Shown here piece after piece: positions 44,616 through 53,220 of a DNA stretch of 64,000 nucleotides. The position numbers were made by a program, and so were the translations under genes. Origin of the DNA: Shouchella patagoniensis (lineage in GTDB: Bacteria; Bacillota; Bacilli; Bacillales; Bacillaceae_D); contig NZ_KV917377.1 in NCBI RefSeq assembly GCF_002019705.1, forward strand, positions 3,445,649-3,509,648, written 5' to 3'. Each line of letters starts with the position of its first letter. The stretch's first letter is position 1. The notes beneath the pieces are model-generated. The model did no database searches. It saw only the letters and a program-made list of their open reading frames with translations, and was not told the origin of the DNA.

Positions 44616-45722
44616 ATGGCTGAACCCTTAAAACAAATGTATAATCAGCATTTTCTTGAGACATTTGCAACAAGAGTGAAAGAAGTACATCATTCATTCG
44701 AAGAGAAGCGCTTTGTCGAGACAGTTATGAATAATGAATGGGAGAAAATGGAGCTAAAAGCACGGACACGGCGTATCGCAGAGACGCTCGGTTCTTTTCT
44801 ACCTACGGCCTTTCCTGATGCACTCGCTGTACTTTATAAGGTTGATCGAGAGTGTTTGAAGTATTTATTTATTCCAGATTTTGTTGAAGTGTATGGACAA
44901 GCTGCAGAAGATTGGGAAGAAGCGGTCAAGGGATTGAAACGCTTTACTCCCTATTCCACTTCAGAGTTTGCCATTCGATCATTCATCTTAAAAAATCCAA
45001 AAAAGATGATGTTATTAATGAAAGAATGGGCTCTTGATGAAGATGAACATGTTCGTAGGTTAGCTAGTGAGGGCTGCAGACCACGTTTGCCTTGGGGGCA
45101 GTCTTTACCTGTGTTTAAAAAAGATCCATCCCTGGTTTTAGAGATTCTTGAATTATTAAAAGCAGATCCATCGTTATATGTTCGAAAGAGTGTAGCCAAT
45201 AATTTAAATGACATTTCAAAAGATCATCCAGACAAGGTGTTAGAATTAGCAAAGCGATGGAAGAGCGAAGGAAATGGATTTACGGATTGGATCGTGCGCC
45301 GTGGTTGTCGGACGCTTGTTAAACAAGCGAACCCCCATGCTCTCGCTTTATTTGGATACAGCGATATGATTGAAGGAGAGCCATTAATTGATGGAACTTT
45401 TTTACAAGTGATCCCAGATGAAGTTTCGATTGGTGAGGCTGCAACATTGCGGTTTGGCTTTCGTGTGATCGCAAAGGAACCAGTCACACTTCGAGTTGAA
45501 TATGCAATTGATTTTGTGAAGGCACGTGGAAAAACGGGGAAAAAAGCATTTCTATTATCGGACAAAACATTCCGTGCAGGCGCAGTTGTTGAAGCAGAGC
45601 GGATTCATCGTTTTGCAGACTTATCAACTAGGCGCCACAATCCCGGTCTTCATCTTATTCGTCTTCTTGTAAATGGCGTGGAAGTGGCTAATACATCCCT
45701 GACCTTGATGGAATACAACTAA
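44616..45722 (+). CDS. alkC: AlkC-type DNA alkylation repair glycosylase
   Basis: A 368-residue HEAT-repeat-like protein of the AlkC/AlkD superfamily, which excises N3- and N7-alkylated purines. AlkC features are EFAIRSFILKNPKKMMLLMKEWALDEDEHVRRLASEGCRPRLPWG, residues about 116-160, and SLYVRKSVANNLNDISKDHPDKVL near 190-213. After about residue 260 comes a beta-rich C-terminal extension (VIPDEVSIGEAATLRFGFRV to VANTSLTLMEYN) as in AlkC-type proteins with an Ig-like tail. GGAGG is upstream. Monocistronic with a LexA-like box in the promoter. Confidence 0.85.
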   Translation: MAEPLKQMYNQHFLETFATRVKEVHHSFEEKRFVETVMNNEWEKMELKARTRRIAETLGSFLPTAFPDALAVLYKVDRECLKYLFIPDFVEVYGQAAEDWEEAVKGLKRFTPYSTSEFAIRSFILKNPKKMMLLMKEWALDEDEHVRRLASEGCRPRLPWGQSLPVFKKDPSLVLEILELLKADPSLYVRKSVANNLNDISKDHPDKVLELAKRWKSEGNGFTDWIVRRGCRTLVKQANPHALALFGYSDMIEGEPLIDGTFLQVIPDEVSIGEAATLRFGFRVIAKEPVTLRVEYAIDFVKARGKTGKKAFLLSDKTFRAGAVVEAERIHRFADLSTRRHNPGLHLIRLLVNGVEVANTSLTLMEYN

Positions 45723-45794
45723 TTTGATTTAATAAGCGATTCCTTTTATATAGAAGGAACCGCTTTTTTGTTAAAGAAGAAGATCCTTATTATG

Positions 45795-45823
45795 TTGACA
45801 AGAAAGCGCTTTCTCGTTACGAT
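45795..45823 (+). promoter_or_regulatory. Promoter of iclR-mhpF-mhpE with embedded cre-like palindrome
   Basis: TTGACA at 45795-45800 and TACGAT at 45818-45823 are 17 bp apart. The spacer holds the perfect palindrome AGAAAGCGCTTTCT (45801-45814), which differs from the ideal CcpA cre TGAAAGCGCTTTCA only at the ends. Binding there would repress directly by blocking polymerase. Confidence 0.65.
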
Positions 45824-45849
45824 GAAGTTAAGATAAAAATTTGCGAATA

Positions 45850-45870
45850 GCGTTCGATAATGTTGAACGC
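45850..45870 (+). promoter_or_regulatory. Candidate IclR operator
   Basis: Inverted repeat GCGTTC-N9-GAACGC just downstream of the promoter and 13 bp before the iclR start. Position and symmetry suit autoregulation by the encoded IclR protein. Confidence 0.4.
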
Positions 45871-45883
45871 GGAAAGGGGATAT

Positions 45884-46660
45884 ATGCCAGAACGGTTTAT
45901 CCAATCGGTTGAACGTGCCGTCGACGTTCTTGAGTTATTTATAAAGTCCAATCAACAACGAAGTTTAAAAGAGATTAGTGAAGAACTAAGTCTTTCAAAA
46001 AGCACGGTGCATGGAATTATTAAAACATTGGAACACCGAGGTTTCTTGCAACAGAATGAAACAGATGCAAGATACAAACTTGGTTTGAAACTATTTGAAT
46101 TAGGCAATGCAGTACTTGCAGATTTAGATGTCCGAATGTTAGCAAAACCGATAATGAACAAAATGGTCGGTGAACTACAGGAAACGATACACCTTGTCTC
46201 TTTTGATCAGAACGAAGCTATATATGTCGAAAAAATGGATGGTTTACAAGCGCTGAGAATTTATTCACAAATCGGAAAAAGGGCTCCCTTTCATTGTTCA
46301 GGTGTTGGAAAAGCGATACTTGCTTATCAGACGGAAACAGAGGCAAGACGGTTGCTCAATCAAGACGAGTTGCGTTCATTTACAGCGCACACGATGACGT
46401 CGATTGATCAAGTCATTGATCATTTGAAAGATGTACGCAACCTAGGGTTTGCTATTGATGATGAAGAAATGGAAATCGGATTACGCTGTATAGCGGCTCC
46501 AATTTTCAATCATCGCGGGGAGGCGGTTGCAGCGATTAGTTGTTCAGCACCGACATTTCGGATGAGTGGTGAGCAGTTTGAACGGACAATTAAACGAGTG
46601 AAACAAGCATGTGAAGAGATTTCAAATGGCTTAGGCTTTCAAAAAAGAAATCATGCTTAG
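45884..46660 (+). CDS. IclR-family transcriptional regulator
   Basis: A 258-residue regulator: N-terminal winged helix ([29 protein letters not shown], about residues 26-54, split by a turn) and C-terminal effector domain with [24 protein letters not shown] and AAISCSAP, typical of IclR proteins. ATG at 45884 follows AAAGGGG. It is the first gene of the operon with the MhpF and MhpE enzymes and most likely controls them in response to an aromatic or oxo-acid intermediate. Confidence 0.87.
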   Translation: MPERFIQSVERAVDVLELFIKSNQQRSLKEISEELSLSKSTVHGIIKTLEHRGFLQQNETDARYKLGLKLFELGNAVLADLDVRMLAKPIMNKMVGELQETIHLVSFDQNEAIYVEKMDGLQALRIYSQIGKRAPFHCSGVGKAILAYQTETEARRLLNQDELRSFTAHTMTSIDQVIDHLKDVRNLGFAIDDEEMEIGLRCIAAPIFNHRGEAVAAISCSAPTFRMSGEQFERTIKRVKQACEEISNGLGFQKRNHA

Positions 46661-46674
46661 AGGGGGAGACAAAT

Positions 46675-47559
46675 GTGTCTAAAGTAAAGGTTGCGATTCT
46701 AGGTTCAGGAAATATTGGAACAGATTTAATGATGAAATTAGGTCGGTCAGATGTCTTAGAGCTTACTACAGTGATTGGAATTGATCCCAAATCAGATGGG
46801 TTAAGTCGTGCGAAGGAATATGGTTATGAAGCAATACATACAGGTATTGAAGGCTTTTTAGAGCGACCAGAACTTGCTGACATTGTTGTTGATGCAACAT
46901 CTGCAAAAGCACATATTCATCATGCAAAATTACTGAAAGCAGCAGGGAAGAAAGTAATCGATATGACACCAGCAGCAATTGGAAAACTTGTTGTACCACC
47001 AGTGAACTTACAGGAACATCTTAATGAGGAAAACATTAATCTAATAACATGTGGTGGTCAAGCAACGATTCCGATGATTCATGCTGTTAACCGCGTCTGT
47101 CCCGTTGAGTATGCAGAAATTGTGGCGACGATCTCAAGTAAAAGTGCAGGTCCAGGCACTCGAGCAAACATTGATGAATTTACAGAGACAACAGCTCGGG
47201 CAATTGAAGAAGTAGGCGGTGCTAAGAAGGGGAAAGCAATTATCATCTTAAACCCAGCAGAGCCACCAATTCTAATGCGTGATACCGTTTATGTCCTCGT
47301 AGAGGAGGGAAAGATGGATGAAGCGGCTGTGCTTAACTCCGTTAAAGAGATGGAGCAGTCAGTTCAAGAATATGTGCCTGGCTATCGTCTACGTACAGAA
47401 GCAATTATTGACGGCAATCAAGTGACAATTTTTATTGAAGTAGAAGGTGCTGGGGATTATTTGCCGACGTATTCTGGCAATTTAGATATTATGACGGCCG
47501 CAGGGGTGCGTGTGACAGAAGAATTTGCAAAAAACCAAGTAGAACAAGTTGCGAAATAA
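46675..47559 (+). CDS. mhpF: Acetaldehyde dehydrogenase (acylating)
   Basis: CoA-acylating aldehyde dehydrogenase converting acetaldehyde, NAD+ and CoA to acetyl-CoA. The N-terminal Rossmann motif is LGSGNIGTD at 9-17, the catalytic Cys126 is in [11 protein letters not shown] and [17 protein letters not shown] belongs to the interface with the aldolase. 294 residues is slightly short of, but close to, the normal 300. GTG at 46675 has GGGGGAG six bases upstream. It partners the next gene, since DmpF and DmpG form a channelling complex. Confidence 0.93.
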   Translation: MSKVKVAILGSGNIGTDLMMKLGRSDVLELTTVIGIDPKSDGLSRAKEYGYEAIHTGIEGFLERPELADIVVDATSAKAHIHHAKLLKAAGKKVIDMTPAAIGKLVVPPVNLQEHLNEENINLITCGGQATIPMIHAVNRVCPVEYAEIVATISSKSAGPGTRANIDEFTETTARAIEEVGGAKKGKAIIILNPAEPPILMRDTVYVLVEEGKMDEAAVLNSVKEMEQSVQEYVPGYRLRTEAIIDGNQVTIFIEVEGAGDYLPTYSGNLDIMTAAGVRVTEEFAKNQVEQVAK

Positions 47560-47575
47560 GAAGGGAGAGAGCATT

Positions 47576-48589
47576 ATGGCCAAAAAAATCATCGTTACTG
47601 AAGTTGCTTTACGTGATGGTAGTCATGCAATTGCCCATCAATATACAACTGAGCAAGTCACGAATGTCGCTAGTGCATTAAATGATGCTGGGGTGCCATA
47701 CATAGAAGTCGCTCATGGAGATGGTCTTGCAGGTTCATCGTTGCAATATGGACGTTCAAAAACAAATGAGCTTGAATTAATCGAAGCAGCAGCATCCGTT
47801 ACTGATCAATCAAAAATTGCTGTGTTATTAATTCCTGGTATTGGCACGCTCACAAATTTAAGAGAAGCGGAGCGTCTTGGTGCGAAAATGGCTCGTATCG
47901 CGACTCACGTGACAGAAGCAGATGTTTCCCGGCAACATATCCTTGCCGCAAAAGAACTTGGCATGGAAACGGTTGGTTTCTTAATGATGTCTCATATGGC
48001 AGAAGTAGATAAATTAGTTGAGCAAGCGAAGTTAATGGAGAGCTATGGAGCAGACACTGTGTATATGGTAGATTCGGCAGGGGCGCTATTGCCTCATCAA
48101 GTTTCCGAACGAATCCGTGCGTTAAAAAATCATCTGGATGTTAATATTGGTTTCCATGGGCATAACAATTTATCACTTGCTATGGCAAATACACTTGCAG
48201 CCATTGAAGAAGGCGCAACAAGAATTGATGGTAGTGTTCGTTGTTTAGGAGCAGGTGCAGGAAACACTCAAACAGAAGTACTAGTTGCTGTATTAGAGCG
48301 AATGGGGATCAAAACAGGAATTGATTTGTACAAAATGATGGATTTGGCAGAGGAGGTGGTTTCCCCAATCCTACAGAAACCACAAGAGATAACGAGAGAT
48401 AGTCTTGTTCTTGGGTATGCAGGAGTATACTCCAGTTTTGCCTTACATGCCAAAAGAGCTGCAGAAAAATTCAACATCGATTCACGCGATATTTTAATTG
48501 AGCTTGGAAAACGTCAAGTTGTTGGCGGACAAGAAGATATGATTGTGGATGTGGCAGCAGAAATTGCCGGAAAAAACCTTCACGTTTAA
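47576..48589 (+). CDS. mhpE: 4-hydroxy-2-oxovalerate aldolase
   Basis: HMGL-like TIM-barrel aldolase splitting 4-hydroxy-2-oxovalerate into pyruvate and acetaldehyde. ALRDGSHAIAHQ near residue 11-22 contains the Arg-Asp metal/substrate motif, VDSAGALLP is near 160 and the metal-binding GFHGHNNLSLA near 195; the C-terminal DmpG-type communication domain follows from about 270. ATG at 47576 follows GGGAGAG. Hydratase MhpD and ring-cleavage enzymes are absent from the neighbourhood, so the source of the substrate is elsewhere. Confidence 0.94.
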   Translation: MAKKIIVTEVALRDGSHAIAHQYTTEQVTNVASALNDAGVPYIEVAHGDGLAGSSLQYGRSKTNELELIEAAASVTDQSKIAVLLIPGIGTLTNLREAERLGAKMARIATHVTEADVSRQHILAAKELGMETVGFLMMSHMAEVDKLVEQAKLMESYGADTVYMVDSAGALLPHQVSERIRALKNHLDVNIGFHGHNNLSLAMANTLAAIEEGATRIDGSVRCLGAGAGNTQTEVLVAVLERMGIKTGIDLYKMMDLAEEVVSPILQKPQEITRDSLVLGYAGVYSSFALHAKRAAEKFNIDSRDILIELGKRQVVGGQEDMIVDVAAEIAGKNLHV

Positions 48590-48607
48590 AATCGTAATAC
48601 GATGAAG

Positions 48608-48636
48608 AAAACCGAGGGAACTCCCTCGGTTTTCTT
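48608..48636 (+). terminator. Terminator of the mhpFE operon
   Basis: Stem AAAACCGAGGG/CCCTCGGTTTT with an AACT loop followed by CTTTC. Confidence 0.85.
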
Positions 48637-48725
48637 TCACGTCCTAAAGGCAGAATGGGCCGGAGCTTTTAATGTTGCGATTACCGCTAAGATTTGTCGA
48701 AAAGAACCGTTTATAAAAACATAAT

Positions 48726-48757
48726 AAAAAGCCAACAAGGTTCACGCCTTGTTGGCT
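48726..48757 (-). terminator. Terminator of the yfkM-like gene
   Basis: Stem AGCCAACAAGG/CCTTGTTGGCT; the minus strand continues TTTTTATTATG. Confidence 0.85.
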
Positions 48758-48768
48758 CTAAAACTAAT

Positions 48769-49278
48769 TTAGTTTAATAACTCAAGTGCTGCTTTATTAA
48801 AAGCAGGTAAATCATCTGGCGTGCGGCTAGTCACTAAATTGTGAGAGACAACAACTTCCTCGTCTTTTACATTTGCGCCAGCGTTCTCTAAATCTTTACG
48901 TACAGACACAAAGCTTGTTACATCTAAGCCTTTTAACTGGTCTGTATCTATTAAGAATTGCGGTCCGTGGCATATGGCGAATACTGGTTTCTCATTTGCA
49001 AGAAAAGGCTTTGCAAACGCTGCATGTTTAGGATTCGCACGAAGAATGTCTGGCGAGAACCCTCCGGGAATAAGCAATGCGTCATATTGGTCAGGTGTTA
49101 CATCATCAATGCCTTTGTCGATACTAAACGTATCGCCATTTTTGCCAGTAATTTTTTTGTCTGGTTCTGCATTGATTAGCGTGACTTCGTGACCTGCTTC
49201 TTTATATGCTTTCACAGGATCTGTCAACTCAATTTCTTCTACCATGTCTGTTACAAGTACGGCAATTTTTTTAGCCAT
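48769..49278 (-). CDS. yfkM: DJ-1/PfpI-family general stress protein (YfkM-like)
   Basis: A 169-residue DJ-1/PfpI protein. The nucleophile elbow AICHGPQFL places Cys103 and His104, with Glu17 at the usual assisting position. This group includes B. subtilis YfkM (general stress protein 18) and deglycase/protease-like enzymes. A sigma-B-type promoter lies 42 bp upstream, agreeing with a general stress role. The start is preceded by AAGGAGTG. Confidence 0.88.
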   Translation of the reverse strand: MAKKIAVLVTDMVEEIELTDPVKAYKEAGHEVTLINAEPDKKITGKNGDTFSIDKGIDDVTPDQYDALLIPGGFSPDILRANPKHAAFAKPFLANEKPVFAICHGPQFLIDTDQLKGLDVTSFVSVRKDLENAGANVKDEEVVVSHNLVTSRTPDDLPAFNKAALELLN

Positions 49279-49319
49279 TGTGACAACACTCCTTCATTAA
49301 AATCTGTCTCTCTCATACA

Positions 49320-49343
49320 ATACCCGTTTTGCTAGAAATAAAC
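49320..49343 (-). promoter_or_regulatory. Sigma-B-type promoter of yfkM
   Basis: On the minus strand GTTTAT (49343-49338), a 12-bp spacer and GGGTAT (49325-49320) match the sigma-B consensus GTTTAA-N12-15-GGGTAT with one deviation. Confidence 0.75.
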
Positions 49344-49430
49344 TCATTTTCAATGTGAAGTTTATGTGAAAGAGGTGATCATTTCTTATTGTTAAATAAA
49401 GCCTAGCAATTTAATCATTTTGATTTTCTG

Positions 49431-50078
49431 CTAGGCTGTTCTCATATTAACGATATTGAACTCTGGAATAGGGTTTGCAAGCGCAAAGACAATTGCGTCT
49501 TCATTCATTTGTTTTACATGCTTTTGCTCAAGTGCCTTTGGTCCTGAAACGCCAATAAATACGTCAGCACTTTTGATTGCTTGTTCGAGACCATCAATTA
49601 GCTGGCGAGGGTTTGTGAGTGCAGCCAGTTCTTGTTGACGGCTATTTAGCCATTGTTCGTTTTTGTGAACAATTCCTTCAAGACTTACAAGTGTTATATC
49701 AGTGAAACCTGCATCTAATAGGAGGCGGGCAATGGAGAGACCTGCGGCTCCAGCTCCGTTGACGACGATGCGCGAGTCATTTTCATCTTTGTTAACGACT
49801 TTTAATGCATTGATTACGGCAGCCAAAACAACAATAGCTGTACCGTGCTGGTCGTCGTGAAATACAGGGATATTTAGCTCTTCTTGCAACCGTCTCTCAA
49901 TTTCAAAGCATCGTGAGTTCTCGCAAGTTGCTGGGCTTTCTCTTCTTGATTTTGTTCAATCTCATTCCCAATCGTTTGATGGATCAACAAGTCAGTAACT
50001 AAAAGAGATACAATAACAACGGCTGAAACGAGCAAAAATATTGTTGTTAAGTAATGTTAATTTTCTACGCTTACCTGT
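49431..50078 (-). pseudogene. Deletion chimera: DctS/CitS-like sensor-kinase 5' end joined to malic enzyme 3' part
   Basis: Minus strand. From about 50078 to 49911 the readable peptide KRRKLTLL, then TTIFLLVSAVVIVSLLVTDL and IEQNQEEKAQQLARTHD is the N-terminal membrane anchor of a citrate/malate-type sensor histidine kinase, with a one-base shift near 50052 and no start codon. At about 49911 it changes, out of frame, to the middle of NAD-dependent malic enzyme: CFEIERRLQEELN, FHDDQHGTAIVV, NGAGAAGLSIARLLLDAGF and VFALANPIPEF up to the stop at 49431. The malic-enzyme C-terminus is also shortened. It looks like a deletion scar of a C4-dicarboxylate utilisation locus. Confidence 0.75.
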
Positions 50079-50154
50079 CTATATGTATAGTGGCATACTA
50101 TTCCTCTTCTTCACATTTTCTATTTGGCAGTATAGCATATTATTTAAAACGCAC

Positions 50155-50195
50155 AAAAAAAGCAAGGGAAGGTATTATCCATCCGCTTGCTTTTT
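50155..50195 (-). terminator. Terminator of the gltS-like gene
   Basis: AGCAAG (inside the last codons) pairs with CTTGCT, with an inner GGATGG/ACCTTC-type pairing; the minus strand ends in seven U. Confidence 0.65.
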
Positions 50196-51590
50196 ATTGC
50201 CAAAATAAAAGACGCCAATAGCCCAGGAGGAAATCATAAGGATCGTACTTGCAATTAATACAGGTATGGATCCGAACTGCAGAATGAACGGCATGGCAAC
50301 CGCTGTAACTAGACCACCGCCAAGCATTGGTTCAAACAAAATTTGTTTGTAACCGAAGGCATTAAAGGCCGGTGATTTGTTTTCTGGGTCAACAATGCGC
50401 ATGAGCATAATCCCAGTAGCAGCAACACCCATTGCTTGACCAAAGTCTCCAATACCTCGTTCAAACCAGAAGTCTGGTATCATACGTGGACCTAAATATA
50501 GAAAGAAAAACACGTTGATCGCAATACCTGCTAAGGCAAGAAGTAAAAATGGAATCAAGTATTCGCCAATGACCGTTAACGAAATGGAAGCCATGGCACT
50601 GACAATTAATAAATCAAGTGAAAGGCCTTGAATTCGAGTAATGGTCTTCCGGTCCACAAGCTTACGTTTATCAAATCGAGCCAGAACAAGTTGTAGAATT
50701 ATTCCTCCAATCATCGCAAACGGAAAGAGCGGTATATATTCAAATAAATACAAGTTATAAGCAGAACCATATGTGATTTCCTCGAGCCAAACGCATCCTT
50801 CCAATAAAATGTAGCCTATTAATATTGCAACAGCGATAAAGCCCATATGGAGCGCTAAGGGCTCAATTGACATAGAGGATGTTGTCTGTATGGTGCCTGC
50901 TTCTCGATTCTCTTCGTCTATAATACCGTTTTGCTGTTCAACAGAAATAGCATCTGGGTGCTGAAGTGTTTTCGATTTTCCTGTACGCGCTGCCCAGTTT
51001 ATTAAGATCATTCCAATTATAACTCCAGACAGGAGGCCGATTGTAGCGAGTCCGATGGATAGGTCATACCCTTCAGAGAAGTCAAGATCTTCAAAGGTGC
51101 CAGAAAGTCCAGCGGCAGTCCCGTGACCACCAACAAAACTAATTTCAATTAATGCACCTGCTGCGGGACTAAGCCCAAACAATGGAGTAAGAATGGTAAT
51201 AGCAAGTAAAATACCAGCTACATAGTGAGCCCACGACATTGTGAATCCGAGCGCAGCCTGTGGTCCCCCTGTTTCCCACATTTTCTTGGGCTTAGGTAAA
51301 ACAAAACCGATGAATAATGATGCGAAGACAACATTGATTAAAAGTTCAGGCAAACCAGACCATACGTCGATAATTCCTGAAGTGAAGATTCCGCCATCTG
51401 ACAAAAAAGAATTGTCAGATCCAAATCTACCTAGTAATTCTGGTCCAAGTATTAATGCTAAAAAGCCACCAATTAAGGAACTTGGCAAAAACAACGTTTG
51501 CAACAATGGGATTTTAAGGCGGATCCATTTTCCAATGATTAATACCGTTGCCAGTAAGAGTAATGCTATTCCAACTAACTCAAGCGACAT
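50175..51590 (-). CDS. Sodium/glutamate symporter family protein (GltS-like)
   Basis: A 471-residue transporter with about 11-12 helices. GltS features are LFLPSSLIGGFLALILGP near residue 35, the first re-entrant loop SPAAGALIEISFVGGHGTAAGLSGTF near 140 and the second GDFGQAMGVAATGIMLMRIVDPENKSPA near 385. The loop around 205-235 is longer than in E. coli GltS. ATG at 51590 follows AGGAG by eight bases. Glutamate is the family substrate, not proven here. No partner gene is intact nearby. Confidence 0.87.
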   Translation of the reverse strand: MSLELVGIALLLLATVLIIGKWIRLKIPLLQTLFLPSSLIGGFLALILGPELLGRFGSDNSFLSDGGIFTSGIIDVWSGLPELLINVVFASLFIGFVLPKPKKMWETGGPQAALGFTMSWAHYVAGILLAITILTPLFGLSPAAGALIEISFVGGHGTAAGLSGTFEDLDFSEGYDLSIGLATIGLLSGVIIGMILINWAARTGKSKTLQHPDAISVEQQNGIIDEENREAGTIQTTSSMSIEPLALHMGFIAVAILIGYILLEGCVWLEEITYGSAYNLYLFEYIPLFPFAMIGGIILQLVLARFDKRKLVDRKTITRIQGLSLDLLIVSAMASISLTVIGEYLIPFLLLALAGIAINVFFFLYLGPRMIPDFWFERGIGDFGQAMGVAATGIMLMRIVDPENKSPAFNAFGYKQILFEPMLGGGLVTAVAMPFILQFGSIPVLIASTILMISSWAIGVFYFGNKKQADG

Positions 51591-51804
51591 ACCATAATCT
51601 CCTAACTTGTGTAAAATCGAGTAGATAGCATAATATCCAAGATATATATGCATCTTCCCTGTTTACCCAAAAGATTAACGTAGAAACAGTAAAAAAATGG
51701 GGTTATTAGTTTGAAGGAGTCATTTGATTATTGACAAGCTTCGAAAACATGTGACGATAAGGTGCTATAACTACTTTAATCGGTCGGTTTAATTTTTAAA
51801 ATAG

Positions 51805-52314
51805 TTTCCAAGTGAAGAGTTTACAAGTTTTATTGTTTCACAGGTATACAATGGTAGGAAGACAAAAGGGCTTCTTGAAAACTTTGAGCAATTGGTAAAA
51901 AAAGCATTTAAACAATATATTAATAAGTTGGTTAATGACAAAATTAATGCCGCTCTAAAGTCCACTTCTTCTGAGAGAGAAAAGGAAGAACCAGAAAATT
52001 TAGAGGATCTACCTGTTTTAGAGAATCCTGAAATTGTTACGACTGAGGAAGAAATCGAAGGATATGCAATTTCGAAGATCCTGTTAAAAGAATTGGTGGA
52101 GGATGAGCGAGTTTTTTATCGAGATAATAAAAGTTACTTCAATATTTTGTTAGACGATAATATTAGAAAGTGGCTCTGTAGACTTTATTTAAATGGTGCA
52201 AATAAGACTGTACAATTCAATGATGAGGAAAGAACGTCTGTGAACCTTGAGAAAATTAGTGATTTAACGAACTACAAAAGTAAATTAATTGAGGTAGCGA
52301 ATCGCTTTGTCTAA
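51805..52314 (+). pseudogene. 5'-truncated HsdR_N_2-type nuclease-family remnant
   Basis: The open frame begins directly after a TAG at 51802 with PSEEFTSFIVSQVYNGR, continues ENFEQLVKKAFKQYIN and NDKINAALKS and ends with the conserved tail EEEIEGYAISKILLKEL, RVFYRDNKSYFNILLDD and SKLIEVANRFV. This is the helical middle and C-terminal part of stand-alone type I restriction R-like (HsdR_N_2) proteins, which normally have about 180 more N-terminal residues carrying the PD-(D/E)XK-like fold. That nuclease part and a start codon are missing; a TTG at 51892 is the first start-like codon. Confidence 0.65.
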
Positions 52315-52710
52315 GGGACACCCCAGCTCTAGTCTTACTAATCGAAGCTGGGTTATTCGCGCTTTCTTGGACGTTTGGCTACACATAGATTAGCAGCAAC
52401 TCTCACAGAGAATTACTTGATTTATTATATATCGGAACTATGCCGCATGAGACCGCAAGCGAGTCGTTTTTTAAACCGTTTGTCTGCCAAGGCAAATAGG
52501 ACAACTTCCATTCATACTGCAAGTGTTGAATTGTTGCGACACCTTGCTAAATAATCGTATCGTGATTCTGCGATATAGATGAAGACGGCTATGGGTAAAA
52601 CTAACAAACTATTCGATGATGAAGAAGCTTTTCGACAAATAAGTTTCACTCTAGCTGACGCGAGTAATAAGAAACAAAAAACAAGCATGCAGTCACATGC
52701 TTGTTTTACT
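52315..52710. other. Gene-poor stretch with terminator and short relic frames
   Basis: No credible gene with a ribosome site. ACCCCAGCT/AGCTGGGTT near 52319-52354 may terminate the nuclease remnant. An open plus frame at about 52361-52553 (ending ...HTASVELLRHLAK) lacks a start signal and was not recognised. A perfect stem AAACAAGCATG/CATGCTTGTTT at 52679-52706 is a bidirectional terminator serving the next minus-strand gene. Confidence 0.5.
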
Positions 52711-52881
52711 TTATATCGTTTCAACTTTCCAATAATCATTGTCGAATAAGATTAAATTTAAATTGAGTCTCTTTGCGTGCAATTCTGCAGCAACAAAGTC
52801 TTTAAAGGTTTTAATCAAATTGTTGTTTGAATCCTTTAGGGTCTCTGTCGCTCCATCAACGATACGTGTTAATTTATACAT
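52711..52881 (-). CDS. Small protein of 56 residues, unknown function
   Basis: A short gene with a good ribosome site (AGGAG, eight bases before ATG) and its own terminator. The protein starts MYKLTRIVDGATETLKDS, has a helical, mixed-charge middle and ends FDNDYWKVETI. No membrane segment or signal. It was not recognised; both signals around it make it likely real. Confidence 0.6.
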   Translation of the reverse strand: MYKLTRIVDGATETLKDSNNNLIKTFKDFVAAELHAKRLNLNLILFDNDYWKVETI

Positions 52882-53031
52882 GGGCGGACACTCCTAAATG
52901 CAATTCAGCTTATAGAAGGCTGTACCTACATTGTCTCATAATAAGTGGTCTATGAAAAGCAACGTACTTCGACATCAATCGCATAAATCTACCAATTCAT
53001 CTATAGCATAAAGAATGAGGAGAATATATAA

Positions 53032-53160
53032 ATGGATCATCAGAAAATGCTCCCAGAAATTAAGAAAGAAGATATCTCCTTAATGGCAAAGGATGCGCAT
53101 CGAAAGGCAAATTCTTTTTATCCTGTGCCAAAGATTATCAGTAAGCGGAAAATCAGTTAA
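53032..53160 (+). CDS. Small basic protein of 42 residues, unknown function
   Basis: ATG with GAGGAG nine bases upstream opens a 42-residue frame, MDHQKMLPEIKKEDISLM then AHRKANSFYPVPKIIS, with a basic C-terminus. No known family recognised. The size and start signal are like many short Bacillus spore or stationary-phase proteins, but nothing specific shows this. Confidence 0.5.
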   Translation: MDHQKMLPEIKKEDISLMAKDAHRKANSFYPVPKIISKRKIS

Positions 53161-53175
53161 ATGTATAAAAAATAG

Positions 53176-53200
53176 GCAGAGACGAGTGATTGGTCTCTGC
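53176..53200 (-). terminator. Terminator of the amino-sugar recycling operon
   Basis: Stem GCAGAGAC/GTCTCTGC with a 9-base loop; the minus strand continues CTATTTTTTA. Confidence 0.8.
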
Positions 53201-53220
53201 TATGCTTATTCACTTTGTTG

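Noticed and set aside
48640-48720. Short open stretch after the mhpE terminator (ends ICRKEPFIKT)
   Set aside because: No start signal and no recognised family; too short to call a relic of any particular gene.
52580-52740. Plus-strand frame starting MKTAMGKTNKLFDDEE
   Set aside because: It runs through a strong terminator and opposes a better-supported minus-strand gene with a ribosome site.
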